From positions 157,326,799-157,390,798 of the forward strand of contig NC_035446.2 in assembly GCF_002127325.2 (NCBI RefSeq): DNA of 64,000 bases, read 5' to 3'. Shown here piece by piece: positions 46,087 to 56,577 of the stretch (positions are counted from its first letter, which is position 1; each line of letters begins with the position of its first letter). The notes beneath the pieces are model-generated. The model saw nothing but the letters and a program-made list of their open reading frames with translations, had not been told where the DNA came from and made no database searches. The position numbers and the translations under genes were made by a program. This DNA comes from Helianthus annuus (Eukaryota; Streptophyta; Magnoliopsida; Asterales; Asteraceae).

Positions 46087-46693
46087 CAGGGCCGTCTCCG
46101 AAAATCACAAAAAAAAAAAATTAGGCCCTGTTCAAGATAAAAAATTTGGGCCCTATTCGCAAATCTTCATATAATATAAACTCATCAATCATTCAATTAA
46201 ATATATAAATACTAAAACCCCATAATACTACGATAATTATTATCAAATAGATAAAACAAGTTTGGGCCATATTCGCAAATCTCCTCAGTGCTGCAGTGCA
46301 GCGACTGGATCACTGCAAAATTGCGAATTCCCTGATCTAATCGAATGATGATCGACATTTTGTTTCTAGTTTCCCTCGTCCCAATTCCCTGCGCGATATA
46401 CTATACTGTCTGCGACAATGCGACGTTTTGATTCATTTCCCTGATCTAGCAGACCCTTATTTTTGTTTAGAGTAGTCACTTGGGCTTGTTAATTGGGCTA
46501 TTTTTTTAAAACTTTTAAACAGGCCCTTATTTAATAAACTTTGGGTCTTTTTACCAGGCACTTATTTATACAAACATCCAGAATTTTATTTTAAATATAT
46601 ATATATATATATATATTTAAAAAAAATTCGGGCCCTATATTGATTTGGGCCCTGATCGCAGACACCTCCTACACCCCCTGATAGACGGCCCTG
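46087..46693. mobile_element. hAT-type MITE (CAGGGCCGTC ends)
   Basis: CAGGGCCGTC and GACGGCCCTG are perfect inverse termini flanked by the 8-bp duplication ACTGATAT (46079-46086, 46694-46701). The interior has repeated GGGCCCTATTCGCAAATC phrases and an (AT)n run near 46598-46615. Part of it (from 46635) is present again at 60069. Confidence 0.9.
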
Positions 46694-48020
46694 ACTGATA
46701 TGATAACATTGGGTAATATCAAACTTATCACACAATAATTATATAATATAAAAAAGATACAAAAGAAATATATTAATTATATGTATTATTAAAGGAAACT
46801 GATAATAAAATATTGTGAAAATACGAGTATTGTTCATAAGCAGGTTGCGGCGGGAAGTCGGTATCGGTTCAATTTATAAGGTATCAGTAACGTAATTGGC
46901 ACTTTGTATATAGTGATCAAAAGATAAATCCAAAAACATAAAGTCATTGTATACCCTAAAAGATATTGACACATATTTTACATCGATCAAAAACTTAAAA
47001 AATGAATATTGATAAAGGTTTCAAAAGTACAAATACCGATACTGATGTTCAGTTGAAATCGACATGGTACCGATGTTGTTTGGATGGTATCAGTTTTGTT
47101 CGTCACTGACACTCGTTGTAGCTTATGTCTTATAATATAAAAAAAAACTCTATACCGATACCGAAGTTGTTCGAGCAAAAAAATCAATTATAATTGACTC
47201 ATTCAAATTTTAACAAAGTTTTTATCATAACACCCATAAAATAAGTATGTCGCAACGGTATATTTTGAGTTTTATAAAGCATTACAATATTATTAGAATA
47301 ACGAAAAATGAGCGTTACTTTATAAAACACTGTATCTTATAATTTTTAAGAAAAAATAAAATATGTTTGAAAATAATTATAATATTAACATCTTAAAAAA
47401 TAAGAAGAAAAAACTATATCTTATCATTTATGTCCACTCAAGTTAATATATTAACCTCTTAGGGTGGGAGTTGGCTACAAAGTCTATTTTTCCTACAAAG
47501 TGTACAAAGTCTTAAAACACCACAATTTTAACCATAAAACACACTCAAAACCCACAAATAAGAGAGTCAAGATCACTAAAATGCCATATTTGTGGGTTTT
47601 GTGTTGTGTTTTGGACGATAAGGCTTTGATTATCGAATGACTAACATTAGTGTGTTTTGTGTTGATTATCATGTTGTGTTTTATATTCATAGTTCTACGA
47701 TGGTGTGTATGAAGTTTTTATGGACTGTTAGGGTTTGGATATTGTGTTTTAGTGGTCTTCACTCTCTTATTTGTGGCTTTTGAGTGTGTTTTATAGTTGA
47801 AATTGTGGTGTTTTATGACTTTGTACACTTTGTAGGAAAAATGGACTTTGTAGCCGAACCCCACCCTAAGCTCTTATACATAATATGGTATTATAGTAAT
47901 ACAATATAAAATAACTCTTATATATAGTATGCCATTATAGTAATAAAATATTAAAAAATGCTATAATAATATTTAAATATTATTTTACTATTCATGACCA
48001 ATTAGATTTAATATGTATAA
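46635..48020 (+). repeat. Segmental duplication, copy 1
   Basis: From inside the hAT MITE to at least 48020 the sequence matches 60069-61377 plus 63917-64000 at high identity. The match runs to the window edge in copy 2. It includes a dispersed-family member (about 46830-47330) and the MITE at 47461. MYB copy 2 starts 465 bp after the last comparable base. Confidence 0.85.
47461..47867. mobile_element. MITE with AGGGTGGG ends (copy 1)
   Basis: AGGGTGGGAGTTGGCTACAA is mirrored by TTGTAGCCGAACCCCACCCT. The arms extend about 110 bp (ACTTTGTACACTTTGTAGG, AAAACACCACAATTT). The same element is at 60903-61307. The target duplication is not clear, so the superfamily is left open. Confidence 0.75.
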
Positions 48021-48395
48021 TATAATATAATATAATAATGTTTTAATGTTTTAATATATATAATATAGATTTGTTACCTACAATAATGCAAGTATTTGAG
48101 TATTATTCAATATATATTATTTAAAATATTTAGAGTCGGCATTTTGTTTAACATGCAAGTTTTTTATTATGTCAAAATTATTTACATTTTGTTGAGTTTT
48201 TTACGTAAAAATTAAAATCTGATACCTTCGAGATATAAATTGAAAACAAAATTCAACAGAATTTTAAAAAGATTCTGGTAGTCAAATGTACGTGTCAGTG
48301 CCAAGTCAGATAATATTCAATTGAATATTGCTGAGGTGCACAGAATCTTATTCAAAAATAATTCGTCTCCTTACGCCTCCTTTTCCGTATAAAAC

Positions 48396-48403
48396 TATAA
48401 ATA
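48396..48403 (+). promoter_or_regulatory. TATA box of MYB copy 2
   Basis: TATAAATA, 82 bp before the ATG at 48485. Confidence 0.65.
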
Positions 48404-48484
48404 CATGATTAGTCATAACTCATATATATAGATAGCGTATCATCTTATCTTACTGTACTCCTTCACAATTCACTCTTAAGAATA

Positions 48485-48862
48485 ATGGTGATGTCCAACC
48501 AGGAGAAGAAGAGGTCCAAGTGGACGAGTCGCGACCATTGGCTGTTTCTAAATGCAGTGGCTAATGGCCCTCAACGTATGATTGATACCATCGGAGAGTG
48601 GCAGGAGCTAGCCAATGGGATTCCAGGTAAGACGCCCGATGAGGTCAAAGCATACTACAAGGCGGTGGAACACGATTTACTTGAGATTGAAGCGGGTCGG
48701 GTTAAGTTACCGAATTATCCTGATGATGATGATGATGATATTGGAGGGGAATCGGTTGTTGAGGCGGGTACCGGCCAGTCCAAAAGTGGAGAAAAGGAGA
48801 GGAAGAAAGCTACCCCATGGAGTGTAGAAGAACACAAGTATTATTATTCACTTCAAATTCAT

Positions 48863-48896
<34 letters not shown>

Positions 48897-50009
48897 ATAT
48901 TTTATGTTGTTAGTTTCTTGAAGAAAGTAACAACTTGTCAACGTTTCTATTTCATTATGATTGGGATTCTTGCATAACAGTTTTTTTTTCAAGGCGAAAC
49001 TTTTAGATAAAGATAGAAACGGGCCAGCAAGAAGCTGTAACAATCAAAAAAAATCATGCATAACAGTTTACATTGAATGTTGATTAATTTGGGCTGTGAT
49101 GTTGACAGGAGGTTCCTGCAAGGGCTGGAGATTTATGGAAAGGGGGATTGGCGGAGCATATCGAGAATGATGGTGGTTACAAGGACGGCTACACAAGTGG
49201 CTAGCCATGCCCAAAAGTATTTCCTCCGCCAGGCTTCACTTAAGGAAGATTATAACAAGGAAGAAAATAGAAAGAGGATGAAGAGGAAGAGGAGCAGCAT
49301 TCATGACATCACCACCGCGGACGCCTCCATGGTGGTGCCTGTACAACCGAGTTCAGCAACACCACCAGCCACTAGTTTGAATGACGGTGACCAAGGAACA
49401 GGAGTTCCAGCAGGACCAACAACATTGTCAACCCATGGGGGACAAAGCATTGGCAGCCACGACATAGCCGCAACCATACAACCAACATCACCAACCACTA
49501 GTTTATATGGTGACCAAGCAACAACACTGTCACCCTTTGGCAGTGACAGAGGAGCACAATCATCAATAACACAATGGCCGAGCAGTACCACCACTGCAGT
49601 GTCACACACACAGCCGATATCATCATCACCACCAGCCGCTAGTTTCTATGACAGCCGAGGCAAAGATTTGTACTGTGGCCAAGAACAGCCAGTCACTAGT
49701 TTCTATGGCGGCCAAACAACATCATCACCCTCTAGCGGTGGTAGAGGAGCACAATCATCAATAACACAATGGCCGACCAGTACCACCACTGCGGTGGTGC
49801 ATGCACAGCCGATATCATCAACAGCACCAAACACTAGTTTGTATGAGAGCCGAAGCAAAGATTTGTACTGTGGCGAAGAACAGTCAGTCACTAGTTTCTA
49901 TGGAGAAGCAGTACCCCTGCGGTATGAAATCATGGCTGCTAAAGATTACACTGAAGAAGTATTTGGTTTTGAAAATATCAGCTACGTTAGTGAGCCTATC
50001 TTCGAATAG
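48485..50009 (+). CDS. MYB-related (SHAQKYF, DIVARICATA/SRM1-type) factor, copy 2
   Basis: Exons 48485-48837 and 49109-50009 are joined by a 271-bp GT-AG intron holding a 26-base T tract. Codon AA|G restores [18 protein letters not shown]. The product is 417 aa. The first SANT repeat covers about residues 10-80 ([17 protein letters not shown] ... [17 protein letters not shown]), followed by an Asp-rich run DDDDDD. The second MYB repeat (about 108-166) ends [10 protein letters not shown], then a basic KRKR patch suits nuclear import. The C-terminal half is Ser/Thr/Pro-rich and contains a tandem duplication of 65 codons (AQSSITQWP ... SFYG repeated at 49554 and 49749). It is the intact paralog of 9473-10984. 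Such proteins bind promoter elements via the second repeat; the target is unknown here. Confidence 0.9.
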
Positions 50010-51331
50010 CACAGGGTTAACCTCAACCATAATGGCAAATTGAACTGTGAATATCAAGAACAATTGTTAATAGTGTTTGGATTTGAATTGGTTTCTGTTT
50101 ATTCTATTGAAAATCTATTATTGCATGATTTTTTTGCTTGTCTTTGGAGATCTCCAGTTGATCAAAACCAAAAAAAAAAAAAAAAAAAATACAAATATGG
50201 AGTAGCAAAAAAACGGTATGTGAGAATATTTAAAAACTGCAGAAAACGCCAGTGGCACAAGTTTCGCGCAATGCACAACTAAAATTTGTTCATTCTTTTT
50301 GGAGCCGGCCCGTGAATCACTTAACAACATTTAGTTGAATATATATTTTATGTTTCATGTTAACCGTATTGGTAAATTGACATGATCAGTTGGGCAACGT
50401 GTCACATTTTTCACTTAAGTTCACCACTGATTTTGTCCATACTGCAGCCCCTTCATTTTAAACGGGAGTTTTTACATAATTACAGCAGACTCACGCAAAT
50501 TGCAAAATTTAAACGTCATAAACATTAAAGCCAGTTAGGGACGGCGTCAATTGACTTGAGATAGTCAACCAAGTTTTATAAAATTACTTAGATACAAGGT
50601 GAAAAAAATTCTCAAGTACATGGGCGCGTTAAACAATTCTTGGGATAGACGGTATGATATCAATAATCCTGATGTTACTGTGTAATTTTCGGGGTCTCCA
50701 GTTCATTGCTGGCCCTTGTTTCTGTATATATTAATATAGAGTTTGCTGTTAAAAAATTATGGGCGGGTCAAACCTCTCCTGACCCTAAGTCTTAACTTTT
50801 CTTTAACTTGCCTCAGAACCAAAATACATTTATGGATCCAATCATTTAATCATGTCAAATGGATTAATGGGATTTGAGCCCGGCCCAACGAGTCATGTTG
50901 TCTTCACAATCTCACATAATCGCCATAGTGCGTTGTAAATAATGTGATATGATAACGCAGTTGGATACGCCTCATAACTGATTCATTGCTAGTGCCATTG
51001 TAACCAGCTTTCCAAAGGCTTCTATTTTTGTCCAATCTAGAGTCATGGGGCGTGGACTGTTTGGTTTCGTAATCGGAGACTGATGTGAATGTGGCAAAGA
51101 CGGCAGATCAATGGGTTGGGTAATGGGTCATAAGTCATAACGAATTCCACATGACATTGTAGTACAGGTCGACATGTGTTGGCTTGGACAGGCACCTTTT
51201 GTTCTTTTTCAAAAAAATTATCTAACACATTACATATGATTACAAATGCAGTATTATTACAAAAATTATCATCCAAGTCTTTGAATACAGCGATTTAATA
51301 GGTTGTATGTATGCATTAAAACATGATAATT
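50010..51331. other. Intergenic DNA after MYB copy 2
   Basis: A 20-base A run lies near 50170. I recognise no gene, MITE terminus or RNA gene. Short frames (for example 51276-51043 minus) lack any domain. Confidence 0.5.
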
Positions 51332-51409
51332 GGAGTTTTTTTACTGATTTAGTGCAGTTTTCAAAAGTTTAATCAAAACCAGTGCTGCCTTGGAAAACAT
51401 TTCACAATT

Positions 51410-51860
51410 GATGCAAATGCCAATATAAATGGCGATTTTATAGAAGATAGTAGGCTGTGCAGGCTTTTGCAGGATATAGCAGGCTTTTTGCAGGGAATTG
51501 CAGACCAATCGATGCCCAGGAACTTTCAGCCGTTATACTTTCCTGTACAAATGCCATTTTGATTGGCGAAATATGAATGTCTTTGCACAAAGCCATTACA
51601 AATGGCGAAAACTTTTATATCTCTGCACTTAAGCCATTATAAATGGCGAAAAGTTGAAGAATCCTGCACATCTTCCATTTAAAATGGTGAAAAGTTAACT
51701 TTTTTCTGCACATGTTCCATTTAAAATGGCGAAAAGTAGCTAAGTATCCAATATTATTGGCGAAAAGTTAAGTTTTCTGCACAAAACCTGAAAAGTACTG
51801 CACCAATATCCATTATGAGTGGTGATTTTTTTACTTTTCTGCACACATTGCCATTTTTTT
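51410..51860. repeat. Left array of about 41-bp palindrome-cored repeats
   Basis: Palindromic cores sit at about 51552, 51593, 51634, 51675, 51717, 51749, 51810 and 51851, mostly 40-42 bp apart. The unit reads TCTGCACA, spacer, CCATTTAAAATGG, CGAAAAGTT. One unit (CCAATATTATTGG) has changes in both arms that keep the palindrome. Confidence 0.75.
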
Positions 51861-52700
51861 GAAAGGCCAACATAAAGAATTTTATTAAAACTCAAGCCAG
51901 TGGCTAGCACCAAACAAACAACCACCAGCAAATACATTATTACAACCAAAAAGAAACAGACCAGTCCAACTAACAGCTTAAAACGCATCAAAACATCGCC
52001 ATCGTTTGACATTGAACGGTGTTTAATCCACAAAAAGCTTCTGGCCTTGATTTCTTCCACAGTGGTTATAGGAGACTTCCCTTTCCCTGAAAACAATAAG
52101 TCATTTCGCAAGTTCCAAATGCTCCATAATGTAACCAGACAAACCGCATGATACGCTTTCTTTCTCTTCGCCGAACCGTCGAAATTATTGTGAGACTCGA
52201 GAATATCCTTTAGACTGAAGGCGATTTACGGCTGCGTTTTACTCCACTGATACACAATATGCCAGACGATCGATCTGAGAGAAACCACACAAGACCAGAA
52301 GGTGATCGCTGGTTTCGTTATACTCACCACACATAACGCATTCCACAAACTGGACCGAAACGCCTCTTCTGGACAACGCTACTATGGTTGGGAGTCTCTC
52401 TTTATATGCTCGCCAAGTGACGAAGCCGACTTTCTTAGGAATCTAGTTGTTCCGTTTGACCACACATTCAGGCCGCACCCGGTCATGTTCAATTATTGAC
52501 CTCTAATGCTGCCCACGTTGAACTGACCCGTTCGGTCCAGATTCCAAAACCACTTATCAGGACCCGAACTTACTGGACAACCCTGCAGGAGGTCATTTAA
52601 CTGCTGAAACTCCAGTAATTCTTCTTCTGTACTATTCAACTGGCGCCTCCAATCCCATACCCAAGTCGGCCCGTTTGGAAGTTCAGCATATTGGTCCCTT
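51740..52700 (-). pseudogene. LINE (L1-type) reverse-transcriptase C-terminal fragment
   Basis: On the minus strand from about 52690: NGPTWVWDWRRQLNS, then ELLEFQQLNDLLQ, then DKWFWNLDRTGQFNVGSIR, which is the zf-RVT region of plant LINEs. After frame breaks, RNDLLFSGKGKSPITTVEEI and KARSFLWIKHRS (52111 downwards) give the usual LINE C-terminus. It ends with AATAAAATTCTTTATGTTGG and a short A run at about 51861-51855, the normal 3' tail. It is 5'-truncated and frameshifted, so dead. Confidence 0.75.
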
Positions 52701-53085
52701 TTCGCCATTTTAGGTTGGCATTTTCTGCATATTGGTCCATTAATAATGGCAACAAGGTACAAGGTTTGGGTGCGTGTGCAGCAATTCGCCATTTATAATG
52801 GCTGAAATGAAAAGAATAGTACAAATCGCCATTCATTCATATTGGCAAAATATGCAGCTTTTCGCCATTTGTAATGGCTGCAGGTACAATTCGCGATTTA
52901 TATTGGCTTTTAATGCAGGAAATCGCCAATATGATAAGGTACGTTCCATGATTGGTGACTGATAAGCTTGCTGGGCAAATGATTAGGACCTGCAAATTCT
53001 CTTTAAAAGCTGCAAGTTCATCAGAAAAGCTAAGCTGAACAACCTACAACTTTCAACAAAAATCGCCATTAATTAGTAATGGCAT
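52700..53085. repeat. Right array of palindrome-cored repeats, inverted
   Basis: Cores at about 52705, 52738, 52790, 52829, 52865, 52893, 52925 and 53067. Here CTTTTCG precedes and CTGCA follows the core, the reverse of the left array. Spacing is less regular than on the left. Confidence 0.7.
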
Positions 53086-53180
53086 TGGCACCATTTGTGA
53101 AATAATTCTGAGAGAAGCATTAGTTTTGATTACATGCTTGATATTAGCATTATTTCAGTAAAAAAAAAACTCTGATAATT

Positions 53181-53841
53181 GTGAAAAATAGCAGTGTGTT
53201 TTCATACTCTTACCAATATTAACATACCTTGTGTTTCTTTGATCAGTGATAGCAATGTGATTTACCTCAGTTGCTATGTTGTTATTTCTTAATTCTTATC
53301 ATTTTCAAAGTACAATGCCAAACAGCACTTAACTGTGCATGCATGAGTGGGGTAATTGTAATAAGCATAAGTTTTTCGAGCCAACTTTGTATCAGTAGAA
53401 AACCTACCCGGTTATTATGCAACGAGCTTCCAAAGTGCCTATGTATCCACATAAACGAGGTTCACAGTCTTCTTCCAGATGACAAACAATGGGCTGAAAT
53501 CACAATACAGACCGTTTCGTACTTCTAAAAAGTTATCTTAGTGTGTGTGTGTGTGTGTGTATTCAAGGGCCTAGAAAATATCCAAAATAAGGTAACACAC
53601 AAACACATTGAAGGCATTCTAATTAATATGACAAATATAGATTGAAAACAGTGAATACTAAGGAATGGTCATAAGAAATTTATGCTGAAACAAATAGAAT
53701 CATTAGAAGCAAACAAGAGGGCCCATTGATGAGAATATATATATAGAATTAGAAATTTGGTCTATAGTTACCGACTCGGATTAGCGCCAATAATGTCGTC
53801 ATATGAATAAATTCAGTTACACAATTTTTTTTATAATATTA
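53181..53841. other. Intergenic DNA with (GT)10
   Basis: A dinucleotide run GT x10 lies at 53541-53560. The frame at 53271-53528 has no recognisable domain. Nothing else is supported. Confidence 0.5.
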
Positions 53842-54273
53842 CTAGGTTAGAACCCCGTGTATTACACGGGTTGAATAAATGTAATTTTATATACTAAATT
53901 AAAACAATTATTCTTTAAAAATCTCGTTTATTACACGGGTTGAACAAATGTAATTTTATATATTAAATAATAAAAAATTATACCTCTAAGAACCTCATGT
54001 ATTGTACTGAGTAAATGTAATTTTATGTACCAAATAATAAAAACCCGTGTATTGTACGGGTTGAATAAATCTAATTATATATACTAAATAATAAAAAAAA
54101 AGTTATATCTTTAAAAACACCGTGTATTACACGGGTTAAATAAATGTAATTTTGTAACCTTGTATATTACACGGGTTAGATAAATGTAATTTTATAAACT
54201 AAATAATAAAAAAAATTATATCTTTATAAACCCCGTGTACTATACGGGTTGAATAAATCTAATTATATATACT

Positions 54274-54276
<3 letters not shown>
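53842..54276 (-). repeat. About seven tandem units of the Helitron 3' hairpin
   Basis: GTGTATTACACGGGTTGAAT or a variant recurs at about 53856, 53925, 53994, 54042, 54119, 54163 and 54233, with linkers AAATGTAATTTTATA and TAAATAATAAAA. It is the mirror image of the array at 4020-4498. Confidence 0.75.
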
Positions 54277-54310
<34 letters not shown>

Positions 54311-54450
54311 ACTCAGTAAATCCCACAAATAGCAAAGCTAAGGTAGGATCTGAGGAGAGTAAGGTGTAGAGGCTGCTTTCAGTAAGACCCCCGACTCGAT
54401 AGTAGTTTTGCTTCAAGCTTTGGACATAAGGCACATAACACTTAGCAATC
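54277..54450 (-). repeat. SINE-like fragment with (TGA)n tail
   Basis: On the minus strand: GTTATGTGCCTTATGTCC, CAAAACTACTATCGAGTC, GGGGGTCTTACTGAAAGCAG, CTTTGCTATTTGTGGGATTT, then ACTGAGTA and a TGA repeat. I recall this block as a widespread plant dispersed repeat with a short simple-repeat tail. The middle appears deleted. The pol III box sequences are not clear. Confidence 0.4.
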
Positions 54451-55245
54451 GGGAAAAAGACCGATTAGTGCATGTTCCCTTTTGTCTTTCTGCTATCAAC
54501 GCCACCACATGATGATGATGCATGATTAACCGTCCGCCGCTTTTAACGTTATTTTCACATATTTAGTGAAATAACGTTAAAATTAGTGCAATTTCACTTT
54601 TGCCCTCCGAGCGTCCACACATATATACATTATTAAAAGTTAGATTAGATTATATATGAAATTAAGTGTATAACAAAAAGTCTTTATAAATTTCACGTAG
54701 AATTAATTGGAATCCTTTATTAAAAGTAGGTTAGATTAAATATGGGCTTATACGTGTGAGTAATTGTGATTATTGAATGGTTGAATTTTGAGGGTTTTAA
54801 AATGTGAATTTGATTTTGATAGATTATATTTTAGTTTTAAAACTTCTAGAATGATTGAATCGAATAAAAGGATTATGATTTCCTAGAAACAAAAATAACT
54901 GAGTTTTTTTTTTTCTGATCATTTTGAACATGAGCAAATAGAACGATATCATTCTTAATAAAAAATAACTAATTACAATTGTGAACCCCAATAATTTTAC
55001 TTCTGTCCCATTTGAACGGAAAAGATAAGTAAAAACTAAATTTAAAAAAAAATGCAATATGAAAATAAGAGATAGAATAATCGATATTGTTTTTTTCATA
55101 AAATATGAGATAAGGGTAAACTAAATAAAAAAATGTCAATTTGGTAAATAATATTATGTATGAAAAGGTAGGAAATTACAAACGTAGACATCTTCAATGA
55201 ATGACACGTGTCCAAAATCAGGTTTCTTTTATTATATAGTATAGA

Positions 55246-55890
55246 TTTCCTAAATACAACAAAAACAAGTGTCCGCGGTAATAGTGCTTCCCATTGATCG
55301 GAGGAAAGGGGCGGTAAGGGAGATAGTGTCAGCCATCTCTGGTACTTCCCTATTGTCCCAATTAATTTATGATTTTATACCCGCTTTAAAATTACAATTT
55401 TGCCATCAGTTCAAAATTACGTATTTGCCTCCACTTAAAAATAAAATGACTCTTTTGCTCCCAGCTAAAATTTTCAATTTTGCCCTCGGTTCAAAATTAC
55501 GTTTTTGCCCCGTTTAAAGTTACAGTTTTGCCATTAGTTTCCAATGGGGGAATAGTGCCATGTAGCTTCCTGGCACTCCCCCATTGGACCACCAGTTAAT
55601 TATTTTATACTCACTTTAAAATTACGTTTTTGCCACCAGTTCAAAATTACGTTTTCGCCCCCAACTCAAAATAAAATTATGTTTTTGCTCTCAGCTCAAA
55701 ATTACGATTTTGCCCTCGGTTTAAAATTACAATTTAGTCCGCTGCTCAAAATTACGTTTTTGCCCCCCAGTTCAAAATAAAAATATGTTTTCCCCCTAGC
55801 TAAAAATTACGGTTTTGTCCTCTATAAAAATTATCATTTTGCCATGAGCTCAAAATTATGGTCTTGTCATCGTTTTAGTTTTTTTCTAAC
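55246..55890. repeat. Degenerate 25-30-bp minisatellite
   Basis: From about 55370 the words AAAATTACG, TTTTGCCCCC and AGTTCAAAATTACG recur at 25-30-bp spacing, well over a dozen times. A larger unit is also duplicated (GTACTTCCCTATTGTCCCA versus GGCACTCCCCCATTGGACCA). Not coding. Confidence 0.7.
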
Positions 55891-56125
55891 AAAATTATAC
55901 GACTGTTTTTTTAGTTGGTTGAGAATTATTCGGTCATTACCACGTAACGCGGACGGGGCATCAACTATTATACGTACAGTTACTTACTTTTTTTGATTCA
56001 AAAGGCGAACGGCCCCCCAACAAGTCGTATGGGGCGGGGTACGTATAATAGTTGATGCCCCGTCCGCGTTGCGTGGTAATGACCGAATAATTCTCAACCA
56101 ATTAAAAAAACAGTCGTATAATTTT
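55891..56125. mobile_element. Near-perfect 235-bp hairpin (MITE-like)
   Basis: Two 87-bp arms (55891-55977, 56039-56125) differ at about two positions. Both carry AAAATTATACGACTG, TCGGTCATTACCACG and CGGGGCATCAACTATTATA. The loop is 61 nt. It lies about 450 bp before the VAMP start codon. The terminal duplication is not determined. Confidence 0.8.
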
Positions 56126-56577
56126 AGGTTCGAAATGATAAAATATCGATTATTGCAGGATCAAACTTAAAAAAAGCCGTTGTCTTGTTCAAAACGCCAA
56201 CCCCCAATTCCATATTTCGGAATTTCCATTCCCGGTTATGCTTTTATCTCTTCACTAGCAATTTAGGGCTAAATTAGGGTTTTAGTTTTTCATCTGTTTA
56301 TTTGTTACAAGATCGATTGGTTCCTTGTATCTTGCAGTTCCAATTGACTGATTATTACTACTACACAAATTCTCCAATTTAGGGTTTAGTTACCTCTCAC
56401 ATGATTTATGTTGGTATGATAATTAATCAGCATCTGTATAATCTTTTTCATATTTAATTTTGTAGATCATAATCACAATTTTAAGTAAATGCAGTTGATT
56501 GAGAATCCTAGGGTTTTTTGCATGGGATCATCTTTTTGAGAGAGATTTTTTGTGTTTAAGTGGTGGGGAATCTAGAA

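Larger units (their letters stand above)
51332..53173. mobile_element. Foldback element with palindromic subrepeats and a LINE core
   Basis: GGAGTTTTTTTACTGATTTA at the left is matched by the inverse at the right (AGAGTTTTTTTTTACTGAAA on the minus strand). The 7-bp repeat GATAATT flanks both ends (51325-51331, 53174-53180). After about 90 bp of diverged arm, each side becomes an array of roughly 41-bp units built on CCATTnnnAATGG. The two arrays have opposite polarity. Between them lies a LINE fragment (51855-52690). Long arms made of subrepeats are the hallmark of foldback elements; the superfamily is unknown. Confidence 0.65.
53842..55245 (-). mobile_element. Non-autonomous Helitron, 1,404 bp
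   Basis: On the minus strand it begins TCTATACTATATAATAAAAG (55245 downwards, preceded by A). It ends with hairpin CCCGTGTAATACACGGGG and TTCTAACCTAG at 53842, followed by T. It is the same family as 3614-4498. It has no helicase gene. Its interior carries a SINE-like fragment and AT-rich filler. Confidence 0.85.

Noticed and set aside
54240..54434. 64-codon minus-strand frame with an Asp run
   Set aside because: The Asp run is the (TGA)n tail of the SINE-like repeat; not a gene.
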